From Rheinheimera sp. (GTDB lineage: Bacteria > Pseudomonadota > Gammaproteobacteria > Enterobacterales > Alteromonadaceae): 10,000 nt of DNA. This document shows positions 1-7,088 of this stretch, in pieces. How positions within the stretch are numbered: the stretch's first letter is position 1; each line of letters starts with the position of its first letter. The stretch lies in assembly GCF_020217005.1 (NCBI RefSeq), contig NZ_JAIWOI010000363.1:1-10000 (forward strand), given 5' to 3'. The notes under the pieces are model-generated. The model saw nothing but the letters and a program-made list of their open reading frames with translations. It was not told the DNA's origin and made no database searches. A program made the translations under genes and the position numbers.

Positions 1-64
1 CAGGGATTCGAACCCCAGAATGGCGGGATCAAAACCCGCTGCCTTACCGCTTGGCTATACCCCT
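1..64 (-). tRNA. tRNA-Gln (anticodon TTG), 3' end cut by the window edge
   Basis: On the minus strand the sequence folds as a tRNA starting at 64 with 5' acceptor strand AGGGGTA, a D-arm, an anticodon stem GCGGG/CCCGC around loop TTTTGAT (anticodon TTG, glutamine) and a T-loop TTCGAAT. The window begins at the equivalent of tRNA position 65, so the 3' acceptor strand and CCA are outside. It follows tRNA-Leu by 27 bp in the same direction and is third in a Met-Leu-Gln transcript. The T-stem has two apparent G-T wobbles in the visible part. Confidence 0.93.
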
Positions 65-91
65 GCAGAAACTGCAGAATTCTTACTTGCT

Positions 92-176
92 TGGTGCGGA
101 AGAAGAGACTCGAACTCTTACGCCTCGCGGCGCTGGAACCTAAATCCAGTGCGTCTACCAATTTCGCCACTTCCGC
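92..176 (-). tRNA. tRNA-Leu (anticodon TAG)
   Basis: Complete 85-nt minus-strand tRNA with acceptor GCGGAAG/CTTCCGC and a genomically encoded CCA (92-94). The anticodon stem CTGGA/TCCAG encloses TTTAGGT, giving anticodon TAG (leucine). It has the long variable arm of a class II tRNA (GCCGCGAGGC region), which excludes non-Leu/Ser/Tyr assignments. It closely resembles enterobacterial leuW and sits second in the operon, 23 bp after tRNA-Met. Confidence 0.97.
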
Positions 177-199
177 TAACACTGAACGAACAAATTAAG

Positions 200-276
200 T
201 GGTGGCTACAGCGGGAATCGAACCTGCGACCCCAGCATTATGAGTGCTGTGCTCTAACCAGCTGAGCTATGTAGCC
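200..276 (-). tRNA. tRNA-Met, elongator type (anticodon CAT)
   Basis: Complete 77-nt minus-strand tRNA with acceptor GGCTACA/TGTAGCC and encoded CCA (200-202). The anticodon stem CAGCA/TGCTG surrounds CTCATAA, giving anticodon CAT. The first acceptor pair is a G-C Watson-Crick pair and the anticodon stem lacks the three consecutive G-C pairs of initiator tRNA, so this is not tRNA-fMet. Overall it matches metT/metU-type elongator tRNA. A CAT anticodon could also be lysidine-modified tRNA-Ile2, but similarity and the Met-Leu-Gln order favour Met. It is first in the operon. Confidence 0.93.
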
Positions 277-310
277 ACTATGTCTTAGTTGTCCTAAGCA
301 AGTGGCGCGT

Positions 311-339
311 ATTATGCTCATCAGGCTTTTTTGCGTCAA
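311..339 (-). promoter_or_regulatory. Sigma70 promoter of the tRNA operon
   Basis: Minus strand: -35 TTGACG (334-339), a 17-bp spacer, and -10 CATAAT (311-316), each differing from consensus by one base. The DNA just downstream (GCGCC around 304-309) is a GC-rich discriminator, typical of stable-RNA promoters under stringent (ppGpp) control. Transcription should start near 304, about 28 bp upstream of tRNA-Met. The stringent-control reading is inference. Confidence 0.8.
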
Positions 340-439
340 CCGTTTTTTTACCACATCTTTGTCTATTCGGTTTGTTTGCTGGTTTTCTATGCAAGTTGAT
401 GCCAACACAGTCAGTTTTTTCGCTTTTTCCGCTGCTCGT

Positions 440-468
440 TTGGGATTATACGACTGATGGGGTAGTAT
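440..468 (+). promoter_or_regulatory. Possible sigma70 promoter of the peptide transporter gene
   Basis: TTGGGA (440-445), a 17-bp spacer and TAGTAT (463-468) are each a 4/6 match to -35 and -10 consensus with ideal spacing, 63 bp upstream of the transporter start codon. The match is modest and the surrounding DNA is AT-rich, so chance is a real alternative. Confidence 0.3.
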
Positions 469-531
469 CGGTTTGTACTTAATAACTAAAAAATAAGCTG
501 CTTTTGTAAAGAGCAAGCCAGAGGAAAACCC

Positions 532-2082
532 ATGTCCACAGAGGTAAAACAGGCCCGTTGGCCGCGACAAATCCCCTACATTATTGCCAGTGAAGCCTGT
601 GAGCGCTTCAGCTTCTACGGTATGCGCAATATTTTAACGCCATTTTTAATGACGGCTTTGCTGTTGGCTGTGCCAGAGCACCTGCGAGCAGGCGAAGCCA
701 AAGACGTATTTCACTCTTTTGTCATAGGCGTCTATTTTTTTCCTTTATTAGGAGGCTGGTTAGCCGACCGTTATCTGGGTAAATACAACACTATTTTATG
801 GCTGAGCATAGTGTATGTGATTGGGCATTTGTTTTTGGCCTTGTTTGAAACCAGCAAAGAGGGCTTTTATACCGGCTTGTTTCTGATAGCGTTGGGGTCG
901 GGGGGGATTAAACCTCTGGTGTCGGCTTTTATGGGCGATCAGTTTGACCAGAGCAATAAAAAGCTTGCGCAAAAAGCTTTTGATATCTTTTACTTCACTA
1001 TTAACTTCGGCTCCTTTTTCGCATCTTTATTAATGCCGCTGACGTTAAAACACTTTGGTGCTGCCGTGGCTTTTGGTATACCAGGCCTGCTGATGGCATT
1101 AGCTACCTTGTTTTTTTGGTTAGGCCGCAGTCGTTATGTGCATGTAGTACCTGAACCTAAAGACCCGCATAGCTTTTTAAAAGTAGTGAAAACAGCTTTA
1201 TTGGCGAAAGAGCAAGGCAAAGCCAATAGCGGTTTGTATCTGGCGTTGGTTGGTGTAGCGTTGGCGATGTTTAGCTTAAGTCAGACACCGGTGTTGGGTT
1301 TTGTGGCTGCCTTTTGTTTAGCTTTAGTGCTGCTGATGGGCTTTGGTGGAGCTGGGGCTGCTATTCAGTTAGAAAGAGCCAGAGGTGTGCACCCTGATAT
1401 AGCGGTAGACGGTGTGCGTTCAGTACTGCGTATTTTGATCCTGTTTGCTTTAGTGACCCCGTTTTGGTCTTTATTTGACCAAAAGGCTTCCACCTGGATT
1501 TTACAAGCCAATGACATGAGCAAACCGCACTGGTTTGAACCCGCCATGATGCAGGCGTTAAACCCGTTGTTGGTGATGCTGCTGATCCCTTTTAACCATA
1601 TAGTCTTGTATCCGCTGTTAGAACGCTGTGGTGTGCGTATAACTCCATTACGCCGTATGGGCGCTGGTATTGCCTTTGCCGGTTTAAGCTGGATTGTGAT
1701 CGGTTCAGTACAATTGGCGATGGACGGCGGCACTGTAATGTCTATTGTCTGGCAGGTCTTGCCTTATGCTTTGCTGACTTTTGGTGAAGTATTGGTATCG
1801 GCCACAGGCTTAGAGTTTGCTTACAGTCAGGCTCCAGCAGCGATGAAAGGCACCATTACCAGCTTCTGGCAGTTGTCGGTCACAGTAGGTAACTTATGGG
1901 TGCTGCTGGCGAATAACAGCATTCGCAGCGAAACAGTGTTGTCACATGTAGCCTCAACCGGCTTGTCGCAAACCGCCTTCTTGATGTTCTTTTTTGCTGG
2001 TTTTGCCTTACTGGCTGCTGCTGTGTTTGCCTTGTATGCCCGCAGCTATACGATGTTGGATAACTATAGACCCGTGAAATAG
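532..2082 (+). CDS. POT-family proton-coupled oligopeptide transporter (MFS)
   Basis: A 516-residue inner-membrane protein, normal length for bacterial POT (PTR2) symporters, which import di- and tripeptides with protons. Visible family motifs in order: ExxER with E21, E24 and R25 in helix 1 (proton coupling), GGWLADRYLGKYNTI at 74-88 (PTR2 signature), FYFTINFGSF at 153-162 (second PTR2 signature), FWSLFDQ at 311-317, and the helix-10 glutamate E419 followed by SATGLEFAYSQ at 423-433. The chain is a succession of hydrophobic segments; about 14 helices are expected for the family. The ATG at 532 has an AGAGGA Shine-Dalgarno at 520-525, six bases away. It stands alone on the plus strand, running towards the acetyltransferase gene. 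Substrate specificity cannot be read from the sequence, so no dtp symbol is given. Confidence 0.93.
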   Translation: MSTEVKQARWPRQIPYIIASEACERFSFYGMRNILTPFLMTALLLAVPEHLRAGEAKDVFHSFVIGVYFFPLLGGWLADRYLGKYNTILWLSIVYVIGHLFLALFETSKEGFYTGLFLIALGSGGIKPLVSAFMGDQFDQSNKKLAQKAFDIFYFTINFGSFFASLLMPLTLKHFGAAVAFGIPGLLMALATLFFWLGRSRYVHVVPEPKDPHSFLKVVKTALLAKEQGKANSGLYLALVGVALAMFSLSQTPVLGFVAAFCLALVLLMGFGGAGAAIQLERARGVHPDIAVDGVRSVLRILILFALVTPFWSLFDQKASTWILQANDMSKPHWFEPAMMQALNPLLVMLLIPFNHIVLYPLLERCGVRITPLRRMGAGIAFAGLSWIVIGSVQLAMDGGTVMSIVWQVLPYALLTFGEVLVSATGLEFAYSQAPAAMKGTITSFWQLSVTVGNLWVLLANNSIRSETVLSHVASTGLSQTAFLMFFFAGFALLAAAVFALYARSYTMLDNYRPVK

Positions 2083-2083
2083 T

Positions 2084-2123
2084 GCTGCTTAGCCTTTAAC
2101 ATTCCTGTCAAAGGCTAAGCAGC
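2084..2123. terminator. Perfect 14-bp hairpin between two convergent stop codons
   Basis: Arms 2084-2097 and 2110-2123 are perfect inverted repeats (GCTGCTTAGCCTTT and its complement) around a 12-base loop. The left arm starts two bases after the transporter stop codon, and the right arm ends on the first base of the stop triplet of the facing acetyltransferase gene. It is well placed as a shared end-of-transcript structure, but neither strand has a convincing U-tract after it. It may therefore work as an RNA 3'-end stabiliser or a weak terminator. Confidence 0.45.
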
Positions 2124-2593
2124 TAATCCAGTTGATAAATAAACTCTTCAATCTCTGCTTGCCGTGCTTTTGCAAATCCTCTGTCCGTACCTACTTTACG
2201 AAAACCACATTTTTCCAATACCCGTTGTGAACCTGAATTATCAAAGGCGACATAGGCATAAACAGGTCGGGTAGTTTCGTGCTGCAGCAGTTGTGTCAGT
2301 GCTTTGGTGGCTATGCCTTGTCCCCAGAATTCTTTATCAATCCAATAAGTGATGCCAGCATCTCCTGCCATCACAAATTTCGCCACACTGCCCACAATCT
2401 GTTGCTCAATTCTGATAGTCCACATGCTGATAGTGGGGTCAGCTAAGTGGTTGGCATACTTCTCAAAATAAAGGCGGAAGTCAGTGCCACTTTCGGAAGT
2501 AAAAGCCGCCATCTGGTTTGCATCCTGATCCAGCTGAATTTGATAAAGACAGGGCAGATCGTCAGGTGTTGTTTTGCTCAGGCGGATGGGCAT
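2123..2593 (-). CDS. GNAT-family N-acetyltransferase (RimJ/RimL-like)
   Basis: A 156-residue cytoplasmic protein with the single-domain GNAT layout; it should transfer acetyl from acetyl-CoA to an amine. The acetyl-CoA-binding motif A is YWIDKEFWGQGIATKAL (83-99), with the GxGxA loop at G91-A95. The second family motif is N119 with S122 followed by LEKCGF (126-131), the usual C-terminal strand of RimJ/RimL-like enzymes. No substrate (ribosomal protein, antibiotic or small molecule) can be inferred. The start at 2593 has only a weak upstream GGAAC, so translation may be modest. It lies 105 bp downstream of the protease gene on the same strand, which could allow read-through from it, and converges with the transporter gene. 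Confidence 0.85.
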   Translation of the reverse strand: MPIRLSKTTPDDLPCLYQIQLDQDANQMAAFTSESGTDFRLYFEKYANHLADPTISMWTIRIEQQIVGSVAKFVMAGDAGITYWIDKEFWGQGIATKALTQLLQHETTRPVYAYVAFDNSGSQRVLEKCGFRKVGTDRGFAKARQAEIEEFIYQLD

Positions 2594-2647
2594 CTATGTT
2601 CCGGGATTTGAGTTGTATTCAGTGGACTGATCATAGAAGGATTAAGG

Positions 2648-2687
2648 CGGAACGCACCAGACTCAATCATGGTTCTGCTGCGTTCCG
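2648..2687 (-). other. 9-bp hairpin downstream of the protease gene
   Basis: CGGAACGCA (2648-2656) and TGCGTTCCG (2679-2687) are perfect complements around a 22-base loop, starting 11 bases after the protease stop codon on the minus strand. The sequence that follows in the transcript is pyrimidine-rich (CCTTAATCCTTCT) but has no true U-run, so it is at best a weak terminator or a transcript-stabilising stem between protease and acetyltransferase. Confidence 0.35.
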
Positions 2688-2698
2688 ATCAATAAGTC

Positions 2699-5600
2699 CT
2701 AACGTCGTAGGCGACGCCAGCCCAGCATCATCAATAGCAAGAACCAGCTGCCGAAACCAGCAGCACCGCCGCCTCCACCACTATTGTCCTCGACCGGCGC
2801 CGGCAAAGCAGAGCGGGTTGGATCCAGTGGGTAGGCATCTGCACTGTCTGGCACGCCGTCATTATCGTCATCCGGGTCGGCATTATTGCCAATACCATCT
2901 TTGTCTGTATCCACGGATTCCTTTGGATCCAGCGAAAACGCATCAGCTGTATCGGCCACTCCGTCATTGTCATCGTCAGGATCGGAATTATTGCCTATGC
3001 CGTCTTTGTCTGTATCGACTGACTCAGTCGGGTCAAGAGGAAAGGCGTCATTCAGATCGGGCACGCCGTCGTTGTCGTCGTCCGTATCTGCGTTATTGCC
3101 TGTACCGTCTTTGTCTGTGTCAACCGACTCAGTCGGGTCAAGAGGAAAGGCATCATTCAAATCAGGCACGCCGTCGTTATCATCGTCTGGATCGGCGTTG
3201 TTACCTATGCCGTCTTTATCGCTGTCCACTGATTCGTTGGCATCATAAGGCAGTGCATCTGCTTTATCTTCGATGCCGTCATTGTCATTATCGCTATCCA
3301 GCGGGTTAGGGGTGCCGTCACTGTCGACGTCATTGTCGCCGCCAGCATTGGCTCCGATGGTGATCACCCCAGGCAGGATTTGCTGCATCTGATTGCCGTT
3401 TGCCTGAACAGCGGTCAGCCGGAGATCAAGTTGTTTTGTCTCTGCAGTTAAAGGCAGTTTTAACTTGTGTTGTCCGTCCTGCTCAGACTGATAAATCCGT
3501 CGCCAGTCATAGTCATCAGTTCTGATATCAAGCTCAAGGGCAACCAGAGGTGATGTTTCATCTGTGGTGATGGCCAGGCGCAGTTCATGATCAATACGGC
3601 TAACCACATCAGACTGCTGATTTTGATTAAATAACTGCATAGAGCTTAGTACAGGGTACTGCCCGTCAGCTTCAGACTGATAAGTCACAGTTAAGCCCGC
3701 GGATGAAGGGTTTTTTGGTGATTCCGGAACGTGAAGCTTCAGACTTTGACAATTAGCCGATGACCAATAGTGTGGGCCATAGTGGTACTCCCACAGAGTT
3801 TCTATATAGGTGGTATTGCCACATGTCAGCTCTGACTGTGTCTGCTCTGTGAAGGCTGCGTAGTTTAAATATTGATCCACCCATATTTTGGGTTGGTGAG
3901 GGATGTGCACCTGCAGTGGGGCTTCCCAAAAAGCAAAGTTACTTTGTTTATTCTGAGATGACATGGTAAGCCGTGAATACTTCAGCCCCGATGTGATAGG
4001 GATTTGGCTGAGCCCGGTATCCAAAGCCGGAATTAACTGCCCCTGTTCATCTGTAGCTGGATGTAATTTGACCACATGGCCTTGTTCAGAAATTGAAAAA
4101 GGACCAGTGCTCAGCACTCTTGCAGGTATAAAGCCCTCAATTGACATGGTCTTTAGCATTGGGGCTGTGAAGATATGACGTGTTTCACCCTGAAACAGGT
4201 AGCTGACTTTGTCTCCGGTTTTCACTGCTTCATTCCAGATTACAATAATGCCTGAACCACTGCCCAAATATTGCGGGCTGGCCAGTTCCTCCGGTAGGGT
4301 AATGTGAACCTGATCTTTGGTGGTGAAATCTGTTTGCTGTGTCTGATCACCTTGTCCTAAGGGCCCGTGCCAGGCGGTTTCATAAATTTCAGGGGACGCA
4401 GACTGTAAATTAGGCAAGTTCAGCGCCGCAAAAAAGCGCCAGTCGTCGGCCGGAAAACCACCCGTCATAAATTGTTGTGCCGGGGTAATACATTCAGGGC
4501 AAAAACTAAGAGTAAAAGTTGGCTCAATGATCTGTTGGCTGCCGCGATACAATGAAAAGGCTTCTGTTGATACAGATTGGCGGGAGAAATCAATAGCCTG
4601 GCCCGACAGTGTGGGTGGACTAAGCTTGTGATACTCGTTAAGTTCTGCTGTGTCGAGGCTGATTTTTTGATCCTGCTGAGCCAGTGGCTGCAGTGTTTTG
4701 AGCAGGTATCCGGAAATGATTGAGTACCTGCCTTCATTACCCCTTGGATCCGGTAAACGTGCATCTGCTATCAGGTAAGCTGGCGCCTCGCTGACATAAC
4801 GTAACTTTTGCGTACCCGCTGTGCCAGACAAACCAAAAGCTGTAGTTTGTTGCCAATTCTTGTCGAATGCCCGGACGAAATGAAAGTGGCCTGAGTTTTC
4901 GACCGCCAGTTCATTGTACTTTTCAAAAAGGACAGGGAGTCTGAGTTGTTGATCTGTTAATGACAGTTCAATGGCAAAACTATGTACACCGGCACTGTTG
5001 ACTGACAAAGGGATATCGGCCGTAGTGCTGCTAAAACTGAACGTGACTTTTTGCTGTTGTCCGGGCAGAAGCCTAAAGCTGGTTTGATCCAGACTCACTG
5101 CCATATAAGACGGCACATCGCTGGTGCTTAGTTTTATATCCAGGGGAGCAGAGGTTGGATTATGAACAATAAACTGACGGTTGCCTGTGAAGCTTGAGGT
5201 TTCAGCAGCAACACGCCCCAACAAAAATGCCTGAGTATCCAGATAGACACTTTGTTTTAAAGCATTCAGCACGTTCAGACGGCCAGCCCCTGTTTCCGCT
5301 GCATTGGCGCTGATCTTGTCGGCAGAATGCACCAGCTTGTGTTTAATTTGTGCCGGCGTCAGATTAGGGTCTGCCTGCAATAATAGGGCAGCAGCTCCGG
5401 CAACGTGAGGCGCGGCCATGCTGGTTCCTGTTTTGCTTTGGTAGCCGCCACCTGGTGTGGCCGCCATAATATCTGTGCCTGGCGCTGATAAATCTGGTTT
5501 CAGAAACGCAGCGTCCTGCAAAGGGCCGCGGCTGCTTGACGCATCTATTTGATCGTTTGCATTCGCATTGCTGACAGTGATGGCATCTTTTGCTGCGCCG

Positions 5601-6679
5601 GGAGAGCCGATTGACAGGTAGTCATAGTTATTACCTGCCGCTACGACTACAACAGCACCGCTTTGCACTGCTGCATTTACCGCCTGACTTAAAGGCGAGT
5701 GTTCATTACCGGGGCCACCCAGACTCAGGTTAATCACATCGGCACCGTCGTCAGTCGCCGGATCGCCGTCAGGGTCCAACGCAAAATCCAGCCCGGCCAG
5801 AATAGAGCTGTCGGTACCAAAACCGTCATCGCCTAATACCTTTACCGCAATCAGGCTGGCATCCGGTGCAACGCCATTGCCGTTGTTATCTTTACCCAGC
5901 GCAGTAGCGGCAACATGAGTACCGTGAGAGTGAATGTCAGTGACATCGTCATTGTTGGCAATGGTGTTACGGGCCGCCACTACTTTACAGCCGGCACCAA
6001 TGCAACCCCCCAGCGCCGGGTGGGTATAGTCGACACCTGTGTCTAATACTGCAATCCGTATGCCCTGGCCGGTGATTTGACGAGCGTTGTTGTCTTGAAG
6101 CGCCCATACTTCTGGTGCTTTTACTTTGGGTACACTGTGCTGCAAAGTAACGCTATAACTTTGTTCAGGGAAAACCGCCAGCACACCGCTTATTGCTTTG
6201 AGCTGCTGCGGTTCTACATCACCTGAAACCACCAGGCTATTGGTCAGCAGGCTGAAGTGTTGCTCAACCTGCATTTTACCTGCTTGCGACAGCTGACGGA
6301 TCACCTGCTGCTGAGCTTCTTCTATCTTGCCGGACAGTTGCTGCACAACAGAACTGTTGTTTTTTAAAGCCTGTATTTGTTGCTGAAGTGATATTGCCTG
6401 TGCCTGACCGGATGGGCCTTGTTTCGAAGCTGAGCGTTTTAATTCAGACTGTGCCAGTTGCGTTAACGCAGGGTACAAAGCCGGTTGCTTTAACATCACA
6501 ATCCAGCGTTGTGTTGGTGGCTGGTAGTGAAGAATGCCTTGCTCTGACTTTTCAGTCAGGCTGTAAGTGCCAGCTTGCAACTGAGCAGCGCGAACTGCAA
6601 GCTCTGGTGTGACAGCAACAGCCTGGTGGCTTAACGCCAGCAATAGCCACGGCAGTGTGCGGGAAATATGTCCAGACAT
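2699..6679 (-). CDS. Secreted S8 (subtilisin-family) serine protease with thrombospondin type 3-like repeats and GlyGly-CTERM tail
   Basis: A 1326-residue exported endopeptidase. The chosen ATG (6679) has AAGGA five bases upstream; reading starts at 6763 or 6685 would put extra residues before the signal peptide. Residues 1-22 form a Sec signal (LPWLLLAL core, cleavage after AVA). Residues about 55-180 look like an I9-type propeptide. The catalytic domain spans about 200-470: D213 in AVLDTGVD, H252 in HSHGTHV, oxyanion N350 in VVAAGNN, S420 in GTSMAAPH, all intact. C226 and C231 may form a disulfide. Residues about 480-570 resemble an Fn3/Ig-like strand-rich segment; about 600-1110 is unassigned. 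Residues 1116-1289 are Asp-rich calcium-binding repeats. The end is Gly5 (1301-1305), a hydrophobic stretch (1313-1321) and RRLRR, the GlyGly-CTERM architecture processed by rhombosortase in related bacteria. No convincing sigma70 promoter was seen upstream. Confidence 0.93.
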   Translation of the reverse strand: MSGHISRTLPWLLLALSHQAVAVTPELAVRAAQLQAGTYSLTEKSEQGILHYQPPTQRWIVMLKQPALYPALTQLAQSELKRSASKQGPSGQAQAISLQQQIQALKNNSSVVQQLSGKIEEAQQQVIRQLSQAGKMQVEQHFSLLTNSLVVSGDVEPQQLKAISGVLAVFPEQSYSVTLQHSVPKVKAPEVWALQDNNARQITGQGIRIAVLDTGVDYTHPALGGCIGAGCKVVAARNTIANNDDVTDIHSHGTHVAATALGKDNNGNGVAPDASLIAVKVLGDDGFGTDSSILAGLDFALDPDGDPATDDGADVINLSLGGPGNEHSPLSQAVNAAVQSGAVVVVAAGNNYDYLSIGSPGAAKDAITVSNANANDQIDASSSRGPLQDAAFLKPDLSAPGTDIMAATPGGGYQSKTGTSMAAPHVAGAAALLLQADPNLTPAQIKHKLVHSADKISANAAETGAGRLNVLNALKQSVYLDTQAFLLGRVAAETSSFTGNRQFIVHNPTSAPLDIKLSTSDVPSYMAVSLDQTSFRLLPGQQQKVTFSFSSTTADIPLSVNSAGVHSFAIELSLTDQQLRLPVLFEKYNELAVENSGHFHFVRAFDKNWQQTTAFGLSGTAGTQKLRYVSEAPAYLIADARLPDPRGNEGRYSIISGYLLKTLQPLAQQDQKISLDTAELNEYHKLSPPTLSGQAIDFSRQSVSTEAFSLYRGSQQIIEPTFTLSFCPECITPAQQFMTGGFPADDWRFFAALNLPNLQSASPEIYETAWHGPLGQGDQTQQTDFTTKDQVHITLPEELASPQYLGSGSGIIVIWNEAVKTGDKVSYLFQGETRHIFTAPMLKTMSIEGFIPARVLSTGPFSISEQGHVVKLHPATDEQGQLIPALDTGLSQIPITSGLKYSRLTMSSQNKQSNFAFWEAPLQVHIPHQPKIWVDQYLNYAAFTEQTQSELTCGNTTYIETLWEYHYGPHYWSSANCQSLKLHVPESPKNPSSAGLTVTYQSEADGQYPVLSSMQLFNQNQQSDVVSRIDHELRLAITTDETSPLVALELDIRTDDYDWRRIYQSEQDGQHKLKLPLTAETKQLDLRLTAVQANGNQMQQILPGVITIGANAGGDNDVDSDGTPNPLDSDNDNDGIEDKADALPYDANESVDSDKDGIGNNADPDDDNDGVPDLNDAFPLDPTESVDTDKDGTGNNADTDDDNDGVPDLNDAFPLDPTESVDTDKDGIGNNSDPDDDNDGVADTADAFSLDPKESVDTDKDGIGNNADPDDDNDGVPDSADAYPLDPTRSALPAPVEDNSGGGGGAAGFGSWFLLLMMLGWRRLRR
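2816..3334 (-). repeat. 105-bp tandem repeats encoding thrombospondin type 3-like calcium-binding units
   Basis: The anchor CC[AG]TCTTT (plus strand) recurs at 2895, 3000, 3105 and 3210, exactly 105 bp apart, with a degenerate unit at each end. Each unit encodes 35 residues built on DTDKDGIGNNADPDDDNDG plus a DAFPLDPTES-type linker; the DxDxDG pattern is a calcium-binding loop. The copies starting at 3000 and 3105 are very alike at DNA level, including synonymous positions over the segment TCAGTCGGGTCAAGAGGAAA, which suggests recent duplication or gene conversion. Confidence 0.9.
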
Positions 6680-6984
6680 AACCATCCTTGATAGTGATTG
6701 ATAAATCCATTTCCTTAATCCACCGAACAAGACTGAACAATATAAAGTCCGACAGTGGCACAAACTGGGAGTATAAGGTTGTACGATGAGAACTAAGAGG
6801 TTCTAAGCTACTGCATTCCGAAACATTTTTAAAGCAGCGTTGAATAAATAACAGACAAAATACGACGGAAAATTTAGAGTAAAAACAGCCAGCTAAAAAA
6901 GCGTAAATTCAGATTTCCGGCTTAGGGGTTGGTGCAATACTTGAGCTGGTTTTCGGGGTCGTTTTCGTTGTTGGTATTGTAACT
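6680..6984. other. Non-coding spacer between divergent protease and rsgA transcription units
   Basis: AT-rich with stop codons in all frames and no recognisable gene, tRNA or mobile element. The protease Shine-Dalgarno (AAGGA on the minus strand, about 6685-6689) lies at its left end. On the minus strand TATACT (6770-6775) and TATATT (about 6739-6744) look like -10 boxes, but neither has a credible -35, so the protease promoter is undetermined. AGAAC/GTTCT forms a short stem near 6789-6803. Nothing else was found. Confidence 0.6.
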
Positions 6985-7013
6985 TTGCCTTGCGTTTATA
7001 CTTCTGTTATATT
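6985..7013 (+). promoter_or_regulatory. Sigma70 promoter with extended -10, for rsgA and its leader
   Basis: TTGCCT (6985-6990), a 17-bp spacer, and TATATT (7008-7013) preceded by TG one base away (TGTTATATT), which is the extended -10 arrangement. Transcription would begin near 7020, leaving a leader of about 230 nt before the rsgA start codon. Confidence 0.6.
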
Positions 7014-7046
7014 TTCGACGTTTTTTACAGCATGAAGGAGAGTTTG

Positions 7047-7088
7047 ATGATTGTAATAATTACCCACCCGGTAAAGGCGACAGCGTAG
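7047..7088 (+). CDS. Putative 13-residue leader peptide upstream of rsgA
   Basis: ATG at 7047 reads MIVIITHPVKATA and stops with TAG at 7086. A strong Shine-Dalgarno GAAGGAGA (7034-7041) sits at proper spacing from the ATG. An in-frame ATG at 7032 has no ribosome-binding site of its own and would add only five residues. The ORF begins about 27 bases after the predicted transcription start and lies entirely inside the rsgA leader. Its codons 7 to 11 form the first arm of an RNA pairing with downstream sequence. The peptide has no run of a single amino acid as in classical biosynthetic attenuators. It could be chance, but the ribosome-binding site quality and position argue for translation. Confidence 0.45.
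   Translation: MIVIITHPVKATA

Noticed and set aside
20..570. Short open frames overlapping the tRNA genes and the tRNA promoter on both strands
   Set aside because: They run through three certain tRNA genes or their promoter and have no ribosome-binding site or coding character.
2518..3309. Long plus-strand open frames across the protease repeat region (also 2886-3248)
   Set aside because: They are antisense to the Asp-rich repeats; the open frame and its repeated low-complexity product follow from the 105-bp period on the other strand.
6680..6763. Longer protease start at 6763, adding 28 residues
   Set aside because: It has no good ribosome-binding site and would bury the signal peptide behind a cysteine- and tryptophan-containing extension; the ATG at 6679 has AAGGA and begins a classic signal sequence.
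7040..7050. AGAGTTTGAT, identical to the beginning of the conserved 5' end of 16S rRNA
   Set aside because: The match stops after ten bases and the following sequence is unrelated to 16S rRNA; it is the Shine-Dalgarno and start of the leader ORF.
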